Notes: generated by a model not told the origin, from the letters alone. A stretch of DNA of 64,000 nucleotides from Rachycentron canadum (GCA_038496675.1 CM076668.1:18536658-18600657), one strand, 5' to 3'; counted from the stretch's first letter, positions 37,520 through 49,855 are shown. Numbers and translations: made by a program.

Positions 37520-40500
37520 ACTGAACGAGCTGAGCGCCCAGCGTCTTCTGTCCAACTCTAAATCCACCTTCCAGTGTCGACACACAGTTGTTTATCACCA
37601 CAAAAGAGCTTTTGCTTGAATAAATAACTGAAACTCTTGTGCAGAGACACATCATTGGAGCTGGGAGCAGGCGGAGCGTGTGCATCCTAATGAACACTGA
37701 AGCAAAACGCCTGAAAGCTCCTCAGGGAGACGTCTTCACCAGATATGACCTGTGTGTTTTCACCTAATGAACACAAACACTGGAAGTGTGTATTTGTTGA
37801 TCAGTGTGTATCTTCAGTTTGACGGGTTCAGTCACAGTTAAAGCTGCTCATCAGTATCTTTGAATCTGGAGGTGAAAGCTTCACACCAGATAATTATCCC
37901 CTCAGCTAACAATTAGCTGCTGAATATGACGGAGCGTTGAGCAGCTGACAGGCACCTTCAGACTGAGCAACAATGATTGTGTGGGTTCATTTTGTGTTGA
38001 GACGTGTTTGCATCTGTGCACAATAAGTCTAAGGTCAGATTATTTATCAAAAAAATTTGATGGAAAAGTTATTTTTTTTAAGTAATTTAATCCAAAAAGT
38101 GAAACTTTCATATGTTCTTGATTCAGTTAGTTAAATATTTGAATTATTTTAATTTTAATTTGGATGATTAAAGGTTAAAACTCATTGAAATCAAAAATCC
38201 AGTGTCCAGTGTTTTGTCATTTGACTTGTGTTAATTGAAGCAACCTGACAAAAGAATTTGCTTCAGGATTAGTTTTATCTTAATTATAAATCATGATGTG
38301 CACATTGATAATTTCCTTAGTACATCAGAGTCATGTGTGATTTCCAATTCTTTAAAATCATCATAAATGATGTGATTATGTTCACATAATGATGTGATGT
38401 AATGACAGTAATTGTGATTTATATTTAACATAATTACGTCATTTGTGAGGACACGGTCATGAATAACACACCTGTGCCTGTTTGTCCAACATTCATATAC
38501 AACAAGAAGAACGAGGTCAGGGGTGTTTTGTAAGATGTTGTGTAACAGAAACATGATGAACAAAGAGAAACATACAACTAACAGACAGTTTGAAGCCTTA
38601 TTCGTGTTGATCGAGGCATTTTTGAAAATCAGTTGATCAGTGTTTCAAATTTCTAATTGAATCAGTAGTTTAGAGTAGAAAAAACAAATGAAACAACATT
38701 TTTAGATTTTAAGGGAAAAATAAGAAGAGAAATCAAACATCCCCCAAATATCCGAAAATTATTTTCTCAGAAAATCTCAAAATATCTGTAAATCCATAAG
38801 TCAGAGAAAAACAGCCTCCAAACTCCAGTGTCAAGATGCAGTGATTTGTGAAGTGACGATGACACTTTTAACCATCGAGGCCTCTGGACCTCCTCAGCAT
38901 CTCGAGGTCTGGTTTCCATGGCGATGAGAAGAGCTGACCATTGACACTCGACCACAGCTCAGGCTGCTCTCCTGTTAATGACCGGGACCTCTCTGAGTGA
39001 TTGAGCTGAAGCGCTGAGTCTTGATCCTGATGCGACGACAGGTCGGAGCTGCTCGTGTTTGGCCGGAGATAACGATGAAGATGAAGTTTGGAAAACTGGA
39101 TCACGCACACCCCAGGAAAACACAGTTATCAGTGCAAAGATTATTAAAAAAATTATGCACTTAAACATCAGGAATGCAATCAGCATAGCAACACACCTCT
39201 GGAAATAACAACAAAAAAAAGCATTTATTTTAATGTTATTTATAATGTGTCTGTTACCTGAACTTAGGTTAGACTGACCTTCATTGGAAGCTTTATTTTT
39301 ATCTGATTTGTGGCCACTGGAGGGCGGCAAAACGATGTAAGTAAAACACGTTATCACACAGCATGTTCTCACCTGATGCCTCCCTCTATTTTAGCTCTGT
39401 GTTTGGTCTCCGCCAGCTGCTGCATGAATCAAAGCAGTGAAGATGTAGTTGGAGTTTGGTTATAATTTACCCCTTAGACATAAAAAACACATTTAATCCA
39501 CTTTTAATATGAAGTCATTCAGTCAGACACAAAATTAAATCATCACTCTGAGTTTAAATGTGTGTGAAACGGTGATTATTCATTGTATCTTCAGGACTGA
39601 AATATCAGGTTTGCTGTGTTCAAACTCCAGTGATTTCTATATTCACCTGAAGTCGGTCTTCACGCGATCGTTGGTGTAGGTTGTTCACGTTAATCCAGAT
39701 CAAACTGGACTACAGACGTATCCACTTCTCACTTATCTGGGTTCAGTCTTGTTTTCCATGAGTTTTCATAACCAGACACCTGGTCTCCTGGAGTGGCAGA
39801 GTTTTAACCAAGAAAACATTTAACAACAAGAAATCACAAGTTACACATCTACTGTCTATAAACCTGAAGCCTGACTCTCTGTTGTGGTTCATTTCATAAA
39901 ACAGAAAACTGTCCTATATGTCCAACAGCAAAGCAGCTATAATGTGGGTTTATGCAGCAACAGGTATAAAGTTGAACACTGGACTCAAAGACCTTGTGTT
40001 GCTCAGTTAGATTTATTATTTCATCTCTTACAACATTAATATTGTCTGCATACAAATAAACACAAAGAAAAGTTACGTATGACACAAAATGTGTCACATT
40101 AGAACAATCACGTATGAACAACATAAAACTCGGAGGTTTCCACTGACGGTAAAATCTCATGCAGCGTATTTCCATCTGAGACACACTGAGGCAGGTGGAG
40201 GCTGAATTATGCAGAAATGATTGAGAATCTGTCCGGTTAATGCTGGTTACATAACGTTCTGACCAATTCTTTTTTCAGTCCAACACCACCCACAGCTCCT
40301 CAGGCTCAGCCAAATCCTGAACCACCGACCGTGTCGATGTGAAACCTTTCAAACCAAAAACTGGCCAAAAACTGTTGTGAGTCATTTCATCTGCAAACTC
40401 TTATTCTGTTAAAGCTTCTGGGCGATAATGACGACCTACATCAGGCAAGGCAAGAAATATTTTTCATTTATATTTCACTTCACTGCGATTGACACGTACT

Positions 40501-40735
40501 TTTCACAAAAATAACAACTTCTTGTTACAGATTAAAGTGGATACAGACGTGGTAATATCCCTACATTCAGTGTCTCAACAGGATAAATTCAAAGCTCATT
40601 TTAACCAAAGTAAATTACTACTTTTCATCAAATTCTCTAAAATGATTTTCAAAATTAGACACGTCCTACTAGCAGGGCTCCCTCTGCCCAGGTCTTACTC
40701 TTCAAAATCAGGTCGACCATAAATTTATATCAGAT
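37520..40735. other. intergenic DNA between exoc7 and galr2
   Basis: No gene firmly supported. Mostly AT-rich. A minus-strand exon-like block at 38959-39198 is noted separately. In human, ZACN lies between GALR2 and EXOC7; I find no recognisable Cys-loop receptor sequence here. Confidence 0.5.
38959..39198 (-). other. exon-like minus-strand block with one hydrophobic segment (uncertain)
   Basis: On the minus strand a TTGTTGTTATTTCCAG acceptor-like site opens a frame reading RCVAMLIAFLMFK, then a strongly hydrophobic stretch (IIFLIIFALITVF), then a polar serine-rich tail of about 45 residues to a stop. It could be the last exon of a single-pass membrane protein. I cannot find a convincing upstream exon that joins in phase, and AT-rich DNA can yield such a frame by chance. 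Family not recognised. Confidence 0.15.
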
Positions 40736-41170
40736 TAGACCATAGATGTATATAAACTACTCCACTGGTTGTATATTGAAGTCTATGGGAAAATGTCCCT
40801 ACTTCTCCCTTGATTTATTAGCTCAGTAAACGTTTTCCTAATGAGTTTATGGTCTCAGTCTCTAGTTTCAAGTCTTCAAAACAACATGATGTTCATGTTT
40901 TAAATGATGGTCCATTTAGAGGAAAATAGACCAGAAAGCAGGGGATGAGTTGGGGGGGGGGGCGTGGTTACTGTGTGATTGACAGACTGGACCACCCAAT
41001 CAGGATAGAGTACAGAGCAGTTCAGCTCCACCCCTCACTCCTCCTCAGCTCCACCTTCTCCTCCAAATATGGTTTCTACTGGTTTCAAAAAAACAAGATG
41101 GCCGAGCAGCTCGCAGACCAACAGGTGGCGTCACAGTGGGTTGACACTTGGTTTACACACAAATCAAGGT
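40736..41170 (-). repeat. interspersed repeat family A, copy 6
   Basis: Minus-orientation copy. It runs from ACCATAGATGTATATAAACT, which mirrors the terminus seen at copy 3, through the core to GGGTTGACACTTGGTTTACA. It seems close to full length with an internal deletion near the left end. Confidence 0.88.
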
Positions 41171-41329
41171 ATGTGAAAACTTTGTTTATTATTAATAAGA
41201 ATTAACTGTGTCTGTTTTCTTTTGTTGCCACTTATTCTTCATCTTCTGCCTCATTTATGTCTCATAGTTCAAACTTTAATTACAAGCAGCTGTTTTGGGA
41301 AAATTCCTTCACACAACCTTATTCTGATC

Positions 41330-41690
41330 TGAAGATCATCAGGAAAGTTAGGTTAGAGGAAAAGGGACAGAGGATGAGCAAAGTGATTAGGATACATCCT
41401 CTGGGGACCATTAATATATGTTGTAAGTTTTGTGCCGATGCAGTAAAGTAAAGTGTGAAAGTCTGGTGGTGAGCAGTCATCAAGAGTCATTCTCCATTTC
41501 AAAGACGAAAGCAGAAAAAGTCAGCCTCATGATTCTGCTTCTACTTAACGTAAAGATCAGTAATCAAACGGTAAGATATATCCTCAGGGAGCCATGAATA
41601 TCTGAGCAGAATTTTGGGCTGATCCATCCAAAAGTTATTGAGCTAGTTCAGCCTGGACCAGAGGGTGGAAGGGGTCAGGGAGCCCTTGTG
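41330..41690 (+). repeat. decayed teleost-type repeat segments
   Basis: Two neighbouring blocks share phrases such as TAGGATACATCCTCTGGGGA, ATATCCTCAGGGAGCCATGA and ATCCATCCAAAAGTTATTGA. They resemble a DNA-transposon-derived repeat common in fish genomes, and a third such block is near 60610-60720. Boundaries are approximate. Confidence 0.5.
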
Positions 41691-42024
41691 AAGAGCTTCC
41701 CTGATCAGTCGGTTGGTGTCACAGTGACCCAGCACGACTGCATCACATCTTTTGTGATCAATTAAATTGGCTTCTGTTGGTTTGTTGGCCTCACACAGCC
41801 TTGGCTCTGTCAAACTGGTCGTCCCCCCATCAAACACCTGGAAGTGGTCAATAACTCAAACTTTGCTAGAAACCGTTGTATTCCTCATTGGGGGTTTTTC
41901 TTCCAGTGTCGTCAACACAACATGGTTCTTCAGGGGAAATTAATACTGATTATGTCACCTAAACACCATCTCTGTTCATGGTTCATGCTGTTCAGCTGGC
42001 TCTTCCTCCTTCATCTGGTGGCCT

Positions 42025-43892
42025 CTAGTTGGACATCTCCATGCTGCTGACCGTGTTCACCGCCTGGATGACGTGCACCTTGTTCACCTCCCTCCTCCTC
42101 CTCAGCCTGCAGCTGAAGACCTTCCTGAAGCCTTTGCGGAAGTGTTTTGAGACGAGGGCGTAGACGATGGGGTTGAGGCAGGAGTTGGTGTAGGCCACCA
42201 GGTGGGAGAGGATGCGGAGGACGTAGGTGGTGTGGTTGAGGGGGAAACGTCCGAACCACATGCAGAGGATGACCAGGTGATGGGGAAGCCAGCACAGACA
42301 GAAGAGAGCAGCGACGATGATGATCATCTTGGTGACTTTGCGCTTGGCTCGCCGGGACTCGGACGTGTCCTTCACGGGGTCCACGCTGGTCCACAGGTAT
42401 CGGACGGTGCGAGCGTAGGTGAGGCCCAGCACCAGGACAGGAACGAGGTAGCCGAAGATGAAGGTGCACACGTCCATTACGACGCGTGGTTTGGACTCCC
42501 AGGCAGGAATACACACCACGGTGCCCACCAGGTCCATCTGGGAGTAGTAGCTGAGATACGGTCCAGAGAAAACCAAGGACAAGGCCCAGACCAGGCAGAT
42601 GGAGGTGAGGGCGTTTTTTGGTGTTCTCATCTCCCTGGATCGAAGAGGGTAGCAAATGGCTAAATACCTGTGGGAGCAGAGGGAAGGTCATAAAAGTGTT
42701 ATGTTGACATCGAGCTGCTGGAGTTTGTTGTGTATTTACAGTAGGATTTGTTGTTACAGTAAATCAAAGCCGGACCCTACAGGGCCCAGGGCAGCGAGGG
42801 CACAAGCAACACATCTGATGAAAATCTTCATCTCTCTGTACATGAACCCGTCCTCTGGAGTGATGACGCTTCTTTACTGGCTGCAGGAGAAGCTAATGTC
42901 GCCGGAGCTAACGGGTGTTTCCTTCAGCAGCCGTTGGGACAGTTACACGAGCAGCTTGTAACAACGACCTGTTGGCCTCAGGGCCAAAACCAGAAGGTTA
43001 CTGAGGAGCAAAAGCTGTTAATCTTCATCATTTAGTCTCTGGCTGTCTCTGTGGAAATGATTCAACCCTGGAGAGAAAGGAACTCTTCAGTTTTTAACCT
43101 CGTCTGCCTCAGACTGAACAAACTGTCACTTTATTTTGCCTTTTCTGTTTCCTGCCTCTGGACTTCCTCAGTGGTGACTCTGTAAAATGCTCTTTTCTAA
43201 TTATTTAGGAGAAAAAGCTCCTTTTCTTTGTCTCGTCCCGTGGAGGCTCTGGAGAAAGGATTAATGTGGCTCTGCTGTAAATATGTTACATTAGTTAAGG
43301 CTCAACATTTTTCTTAAAAGGGTTTCACACAAGCAGCGCGTCTAAACAACCTTCTTCTGATGTTCTGACAGGAAAACAATCATGAGAACCAGGAAATGAA
43401 GAGCTGAGATAAGACTCATCTGTCCACGAGATCCGGCCCAGAGTCTGTTGATGCACATACCAGGAGGCAAACTGAGCTGAACCGCCAAGTGCTGATGATG
43501 GATTCAGTGATGGTGGTTTAAGAATGAATGTGCCTCTCTGAAAACACTCACCTGTCCAGGGACACGGCCGCCAGGGTGAAGACGCTCGCGTACATGGTGA
43601 GGAAAACGACGAAGTGCACGAGCTTGCACACCACAGGTCCGAAGACCCACTCATCCAGGGTGTAGACGGTGGCTTGGAAGGGCACACAGAAGATGATGAA
43701 GCACAGGTCCGCTATCCCGAGGTTGAGGATGAACAGGCTCGTGCTCTTGGTGTTCACCTGTCCGCTGCGGCACAGAACCGCGAGGACCAGAGAGTTGCCC
43801 GCGGTGCCGAGCAGGAAAATGACCGAGAAGCCCAGAGAAACGAGCACGGTCTCCGCTGTCCCCGAGGAGGAGTTGGCCGAGGAGGGATCCAT
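42025..43892 (-). CDS. galr2: galr2, galanin receptor 2
   Basis: Two exons on the minus strand: 43892-43552 and 42667-42025, joined in phase 2 inside the DRY motif (D-R|Y) across an 884-bp GT-AG intron. That is the conserved intron position of GALR2. The 327-residue product is a rhodopsin-class GPCR with seven membrane segments: GNSLVLAVL in TM1, NLGIADLCF in TM2, SLDRYLAICYPL after TM3, WALSLVFSGPYLSYY in TM4, CWLPHH in TM6 and NPIVYALVSKHFRKGFR in TM7-helix 8. It binds galanin-family neuropeptides and in mammals couples mainly to Gq. The C-tail is about 30 residues, much shorter than in human. Fish carry galr2a and galr2b; I cannot tell which this is. It is convergent to exoc7, as in human 17q25. 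Confidence 0.95.
42668..43551 (-). other. galr2: galr2 intron
   Basis: 884 bases with a GTGAGT donor and CCCACAG acceptor on the minus strand. No repeat or other gene is recognised in it. Confidence 0.85.
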
Positions 43893-44057
43893 CGTTTAGG
43901 TTGAATCCACTCGTGGTCCTCGCGCCCTCGACTTCTGCCGCTGCGTTGACGCGCGGGCCGTGGAGACGCGCGCGCGCACCGCGTTTACGCGCGACGTTTC
44001 CACATCCAGACGCAGCAGCGGGCGACGGACCCGGAACATCCAGGTCAGGCACCGGGG
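43893..44057 (-). promoter_or_regulatory. galr2: CG-rich galr2 promoter/leader region
   Basis: Dense CG dinucleotides (GACGCGCGGGCCG, GAGACGCGCGCGCGC) lie directly upstream of the galr2 start, continuing the CG-rich first exon. No TATA box is placed with confidence. It looks like a CpG-island promoter. Confidence 0.5.
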
Positions 44058-44481
44058 TCAGACCTCCACCGGGGTCAGACCTAAACCGGGGACAGACCTC
44101 CACCGGGGACAGACCTCCGCCGGGGACAGACCTCCACCGGGGACAGATCTAAACCGGGGTCAGACCTAAACCGGGGTCAGACCTCCACCGGGGACAGACC
44201 TCCACCGGGGACAGACCTAAACCGGGGTCAGACCTAAACCGGGGTCAGACCTCCACCGGGGTCAGACCTAAACCGGGGTCAGACCTCCACCGGGGTCAGA
44301 CCTCCACCGGGGACAGACCTCCACCGGGGACAGACCTAAACCGGGGTCAGACCTAAACCGGGGACAGACCTAAACCGGGGTCAGACCTCCACCGGGGTCA
44401 GACCTCCACCGGGGACAGGCCTAAACCGGGGACAGACCTCCACCGGGGACAGACCTCCACCGGGGACAGACCTCCACCGGG
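44058..44481. repeat. 17-bp G-rich minisatellite, 25 units
   Basis: I count 25 head-to-tail units of 17 bp. Two independent positions vary: each unit starts TCAGACC or ACAGACC, and carries CTCCACC or CTAAACC (with rare CTCCGCC), before a CCGGGG-type end. The variants are interspersed, not blocked. The last unit lacks one G. The array begins 166 bp from the galr2 start codon. Because 17 is not a multiple of 3, open frames through it are meaningless. Confidence 0.97.
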
Positions 44482-45684
44482 ACCTGCTCCTCTGCTCATT
44501 TTAGAAGCCTGATAATAGAATAATATGGTAACATAATATAACATGATACTATGATATAATAAGTTGATTCTATAATATACTAACTATTTGTCAGTACCAC
44601 TACTATTAATAACAACAACCTTATAATATTACTACCAATAATAATAATTACTAATAAGAGCCTGACACTAACACTACTGTTAGTGTTACTACTATAATAA
44701 CAATAGTCAAATATTACTACTACAATAATAATAACAATAACATATTTACACAATTGATGAAGGAAGCAAACTCAGACATATTAAGTATTGTGAAAATAAA
44801 AACGTGACAACAGTGAAATAAAGGCTCATTGTGGAGAATAAGGAATTTAATCAGACTTACATGAATCTACAATGGTCAGTGTTATAATAAAACTCATTAT
44901 AATTATAATGTCTCTGACAGAAGAGTTTGGATAATGCTGTATTTTTCTGACTGAATTTTCTTCAGTCGCCTGTTGAGACCAGTCTGCCCTCCTGTGGTCA
45001 CAGCCCTGTCCTGCAGCAGAGACAACTAAAGAAAGCACCCAGTCCTCAAACCCCTAACCCTAACCCACGAGCCAGTCTCACAGAGACTCCACTGCTCAAA
45101 CACACAAGTATCAGCGGCAGGACTTCACTTCTCAGCTGTTTACGACTTCATTTACATGAAGTCTATTCATGTTAAATTTGTTTTTCTGTCAGTTTATTCC
45201 TAACAGATAAAATGTGAACTTGCTGGCATTTTATTTTCAATATTGTATCTTACAATTATTGTCACTATCAATTAATCTGTTGATTAATTTGTCGCTTAAT
45301 TGGTTGGTTTACCAATAAAATGAGCATGAATAAATGAACAAATGAATAAAATTGTGGCCATGAAGAACTGAGGCTGTTTGAGAGCAGAAGCAGGAAGGAG
45401 ACAGTGTTAGTGAGGTGTTCCTAATAAACTGCTCTGAATAAACTGAATGCAGTTCATTCAATAATCTAAACAAACACAGAGAAGCAGGATAATCTACTAA
45501 ATAAACCTGATTTTGGTCACAAACCAAATCACTGGACCTTTTTACCTTAGGGATCAGTAAGGTGATTTAAATCCATCCTGAGCAGGACGTGAACGTCTGA
45601 GCCCCCCCACTGTGACCCCCCACGTCCTGTTTGCCCAGTCCACTGTCCTCATTTACTGACTCATGATGTGATGTTCCCAACAAA

Positions 45685-45687
45685 CGC

Positions 45688-45719
<32 letters not shown>
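45685..45719. repeat. (CA)n microsatellite
   Basis: A CA run with two early CGCACA interruptions. Confidence 0.95.
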
Positions 45720-46221
45720 CCTAACAACTACACAAATGCAAACAGCCCGACTTGACTAAATTAACAGGTTGCTTTTTTTACCCAGGAGTCTCCAGGAGGA
45801 AGCAGCATCCGCGATGCATTTGTTTCCTCCGTGGAATTATCCATGATCAAACATCCTGGAAGTCTGAGGAAGTGTTGCAACCATCAGAGACACATGAGCT
45901 CACTACTTATCATATGTAGGTAAAACACTCAACGTGTTCTGATCCGTTCACTGTTCACTTCTTTTTAAATTGAATCATTTTTTTGACATTGTGATATTTT
46001 TAGCCTCGTATCAATATTATTCTGTATGTACTTAAAGGACCAAACCTCTTGTTTTATGTGTTTTACCTTTAAATTTTTTACTATAAACCATATAATAATA
46101 ATTATTATTATTATGACAAACTGCAGAGTTCACTATTACTAAAAAATTTAAAATAGTGGTAAAACTAAAACACTACACATTTATAAACAGTCAATAGGTC
46201 TTTAATAAATGGTTTATACCT

Positions 46222-46226
<5 letters not shown>

Positions 46227-46292
<66 letters not shown>
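46227..46292. repeat. (TG)n microsatellite
   Basis: About 33 uninterrupted TG dinucleotides, the longest such run in the window. Confidence 0.97.
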
Positions 46293-46293
<1 letters not shown>

Positions 46294-47829
46294 ACATTTT
46301 TAAGTGTTTATAGAATATTAATAAATAATAATAATATGAATAAACTAAAAATAATGTTAAATATTTGTTGAGAGCAAAACGACATATTTTAAGAAAGAAA
46401 GACACTTTATTTGTCTTTGGTAAAATTCAGGCGTTCAGCAGCTCATTAGTTGTGATGCTAATTGTTCGTAATAGATAATAATCAATGATAATTAAATTAG
46501 TGGAGACTGAGGAGCATAAATCTATTGTGTTTTCACTTTTTTATTTACTGTTCACTGCTAACATGATACCATGATACTCATCTATCTTTCCTCTGTTATT
46601 TCCTCTTACTGTTTATTGTGATCCACCACGTCACCAAATTGAAAGTGAAATTCTGATGAAAAATGATATAATAATATTAACATTAACAGTAGCCTGTTGC
46701 TTCTAGTTCTCACTGCTCCGACTCCGAGGAGCTGCTCCCCCTCAGTGTCTCTGGGGTTTGTACGAACCTCCTGTGGACCAGCAGATGGCAGCAGAAGAAC
46801 GTCTGGACCACGTTGCTCCCGCTGAGGCTCACTGCTCACAGACTTCATCAGTGGATGTTGGATGTTTCAGAAGAGCTACAGATGGTGCTTCGTGTTTACT
46901 CCTGTCTCAGCATCCACCAATCACATCTGCAGAAACCAAAGCACTTGGAGCGTCTGTGATGCATTAAGTCATTGGGTTTTCCATGTGTCAGTCCTGCCGG
47001 GTCGTGATAAGAAGAAGTTACAAGTGACGACCTCGTCTTCGCTCGACGCTGCTCTGGGAGCGTTTAGTTGAAGCTGATGAAGCATAAGGAACGAGGCTGA
47101 AGCAGCTGTTGAAGCATCGCGTGCATCAACCACAATTCATCAGTGTGTGATGTTAGACTGAGAAACTGCTGCAGAGTTTTCTCTGTTTTTCTGTCATTGC
47201 AGGAGGTAACGCTCAGAGGTATCAGATCAAGACGAACCTGAGTCATGTTTGCATCTGCGATACCGTCTGCTGTGCTGAAAACCTTCCTGTTGGCCATGAG
47301 GGAAATATCAGGAGCCCTCCGAGCAGGAAATGACATCACTGTTGTGTGTTCATTGGCTGGGCAGCTGAGGAATGTTGAAAGTAGCCTGCTGGGTGAGAGT
47401 GGTGACCAGACGCCACAGACTGGTGGTGGCCACACATGGGAATATTTGGACTTTAATCAGAAGAAATCATTAGAGGCTGTGTGAGGCGGGGCAGGTGGAG
47501 GCAATGGGCTCTGACCAGGAATGAGCTACAGGGACGGACTGAATGCACCATTACTGCTCCTCCTGAGTGTCTCATGGATGTGGAAATGCCAGGAAGTTGG
47601 ACTGGTTTGACACTGGAAGCTCGGGGTCTGCAGTGTTTAAGACTTTTTCAGAGCGATTTACAGCTGCACTGAATAAAACTCGAGATCTTTTTCATGGTCG
47701 CACCAGTCAAAGAATAATGGAAAACAAATGGCCTGCGATTATTTATTAAGCACATGAATTTAATGACATTCATGTCACACTTCTGTCAGCACTTGCAAGC
47801 TGTAAAAAACAATAATTCCCACTAATATA

Positions 47830-48000
47830 ATCAGTCCTGGGGGCCTCTGGGCCACAGCTTCAGCTGGAGTGACTTAATATTTCTTGTCTGAAGAAATACA
47901 ATAAAGACAAAACTATCAGAAAGAGACTGAAAACAATGACAAAGAGATAAAAAGGCCAGAGAGAGACCAAAGGGTTTGAGGCCTGTTGTCTGATAATCCA
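47830..48000 (+). repeat. degenerate tandem block, second copy of the 6870-7260 type
   Basis: A GGGGGCCTCTGGGCCACAG leader is followed by words such as AAAGACAAAACTATCAGAAA and GACAAAGAGATAAAAAGG, and then GGCCTGTTGTCTGATAATCC. It resembles the array in fads6 intron 1 but is shorter. Confidence 0.5.
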
Positions 48001-49324
48001 TCTGTACCTGCGCTCAGGTAAGTGTTAGAAATCTGATTGATGGAACAACCAACCAATCCATCCGTCGTCTACAGCGCTTATGTGAAATGGTTAATCGATG
48101 TTTTAGTCCATGATGAGTTGAGATGTCTCCAAACAGCCACGAGTTGTAACAGCTGTTGTTCGACAGGTGAGAAAAAAGATTTAACGCCTTTGTAAATGAG
48201 ATTTACTTTGAAAACTGATTTCAAAGCTTTTGAAGAGATGCAGACACTCAGGAACTGCAGGGAGCTGTTACAGCTAATCATCAGTGCTCAGGGGTCCGAA
48301 CGGCCGTGGAGCTCGTTCTGTGTTTCCTATGGGCCACAACCCACACATCATGATTCCCATTAAGTACGACTCCAACCCACAAGTGTCAACACTTGCAGGG
48401 AGGCAGATCGAGAAGCAGTGACCTCAAAACATCTGCTCTTTACAACAACACGGTGCTACGCTCATCTGCTCAAACGGCCAACAGCCCTCATGACTAAACT
48501 CCACAGAGTAACCGGGGCAGATAAACCTCCTGGTAATGGTCATTTGGCAGCACACACACACACATCCTCTCAACTCCCAGCCGCCTTGCCTTGGTGATAG
48601 TCCCACACTTTATAAATAGCGTGCGCTTTTAATATGCGCGTGTGTCCAGTGGATAACGTCAGCGCTTTGGGAGAGAGGCTCAAGGAGTGTTTCATTATAA
48701 ACCTGTACCATTAAAACTTGCTGGCTGGGTCTGGATTTTGGCTCTCACGTCCCCTCTCAAACTTTTATGAGGCCAGTTATGATCCTAAATCGATGCAGGA
48801 AACTGAAATGGAGGAGTTGGGCAAGGTAAGCGGTGCCATGACCTCACAAATAAAAAGGTAGTGTTGGTGATTGTGTGGCTATTTGCATCATCATGGGCAT
48901 ATTGTGTTGCTCCACCGTGAGGGTCAACACTGAACATACCTTTATCTACAGCACAGGACACAGGTTTTGTGTCTGTATTCAGACCCTTTAATATAGATAT
49001 TATCAACATGAACTGAAATAGTTCCATCATATCATTAGATTATTATTATTATTATTGATAGTAAGAAGCATTTTGTTGGTGTAGTAGGTTGAGGTTAAGC
49101 AAATATTAGTGCGACTACAGGAAGTAGAAACATCTCGACATAAATGTGTCTTCCACCACTGAAAACGACCGTGTAGTTAAAATGCTGACTGACTTAAATT
49201 TGCAGTGGCGCTTTTTTATAAAAGCTCCACGACAGAAAGAAGAAGCAAAGTTTGACGTTTTATTTGCTTTGAAGAATAAAATTTTTAAAAAATCCAGAAA
49301 CAAGCACAAGGACATTTTATAAAA

Positions 49325-49575
49325 GGTGACCTAGACTCTGGGTCTGTAAAGTGAAGCCAACGCTGAAGACTCTTAAACCTTCATTCTCTCCAATGACCAT
49401 CAGGGGGCGACTCCACTGGTTGTTAAAGAAGTCAGATTGTATTGAAGTCTATGGGAAAATGTCCCTACTTCTCCCTTGATTTATTAGCTCAGTAAATGTT
49501 TTCCTAATGAGTTTATGGTCTCAGTCTCTAGTGTCAAGTCTTCAATACAACACAATGTTCATTTTTTAAAGCAGC
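49325..49575 (-). repeat. interspersed repeat family A, copy 7
   Basis: Minus-orientation copy. It starts at TAGACTCTGGGTCTGTAAAG and is truncated after ACAATGTTCATTTTTTAAA. About 60 bases later repeat family B begins. Confidence 0.88.
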
Positions 49576-49633
49576 TCAGACTGTGTGTGCTTCTTCACTT
49601 CATTAACTCCTGCACACCATTTCCATCTGTGCA

Positions 49634-49855
49634 TATTCTGTATTGTTACCTGTTTTCTTGTCTGTATACAACATCTATTGCACGTCTGCCCGTCCTGGGT
49701 GAGGGATCCCTCCTCTGTTTCTCACCATGAGTTTTTCCTCAGTCGATGTGAGGGTCTAAGGGCAGAGGATGTTGTTATGATGCTATGTAAAGAACTTTGA
49801 GACAAACTGTTTGTAAAAATGGGCTATACAAATAAAATTGCCTTGCCTTGCCTTC
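49634..49855 (+). repeat. interspersed repeat family B, copy 2 (CTTGC-tailed)
   Basis: Same start, order and pentamer tail as the copy at 25790-26048, but missing about 40 internal bases between CTCACCATGAG and TTTTTCCTCAGTCGATG. Confidence 0.82.

Larger units (their letters stand above)
44482..49324. other. gene-free stretch upstream of galr2
   Basis: No coding gene recognised. The content is AT-rich (ATA/TAA)n-like sequence at 44500-44760, a (CA)n at 45685-45719, a (TG)n at 46227-46292, the degenerate tandem block at 47830-48000, and unique-looking sequence around 48580-48840 that could be conserved non-coding DNA. Confidence 0.6.

Noticed and set aside
42011..42691. Long open frames of 226 and 153 codons in other frames over galr2 exon 2
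   Set aside because: They are shadows of the GC-rich receptor exon and carry no domain signature.
43901..44169. Open frames with repeated RGQTSTG-like peptide next to galr2
   Set aside because: They arise from the 17-bp minisatellite, whose unit length is not a multiple of three.
46223..46405. Frame with a poly-threonine-histidine run
   Set aside because: It is a translation of the (TG)n microsatellite.
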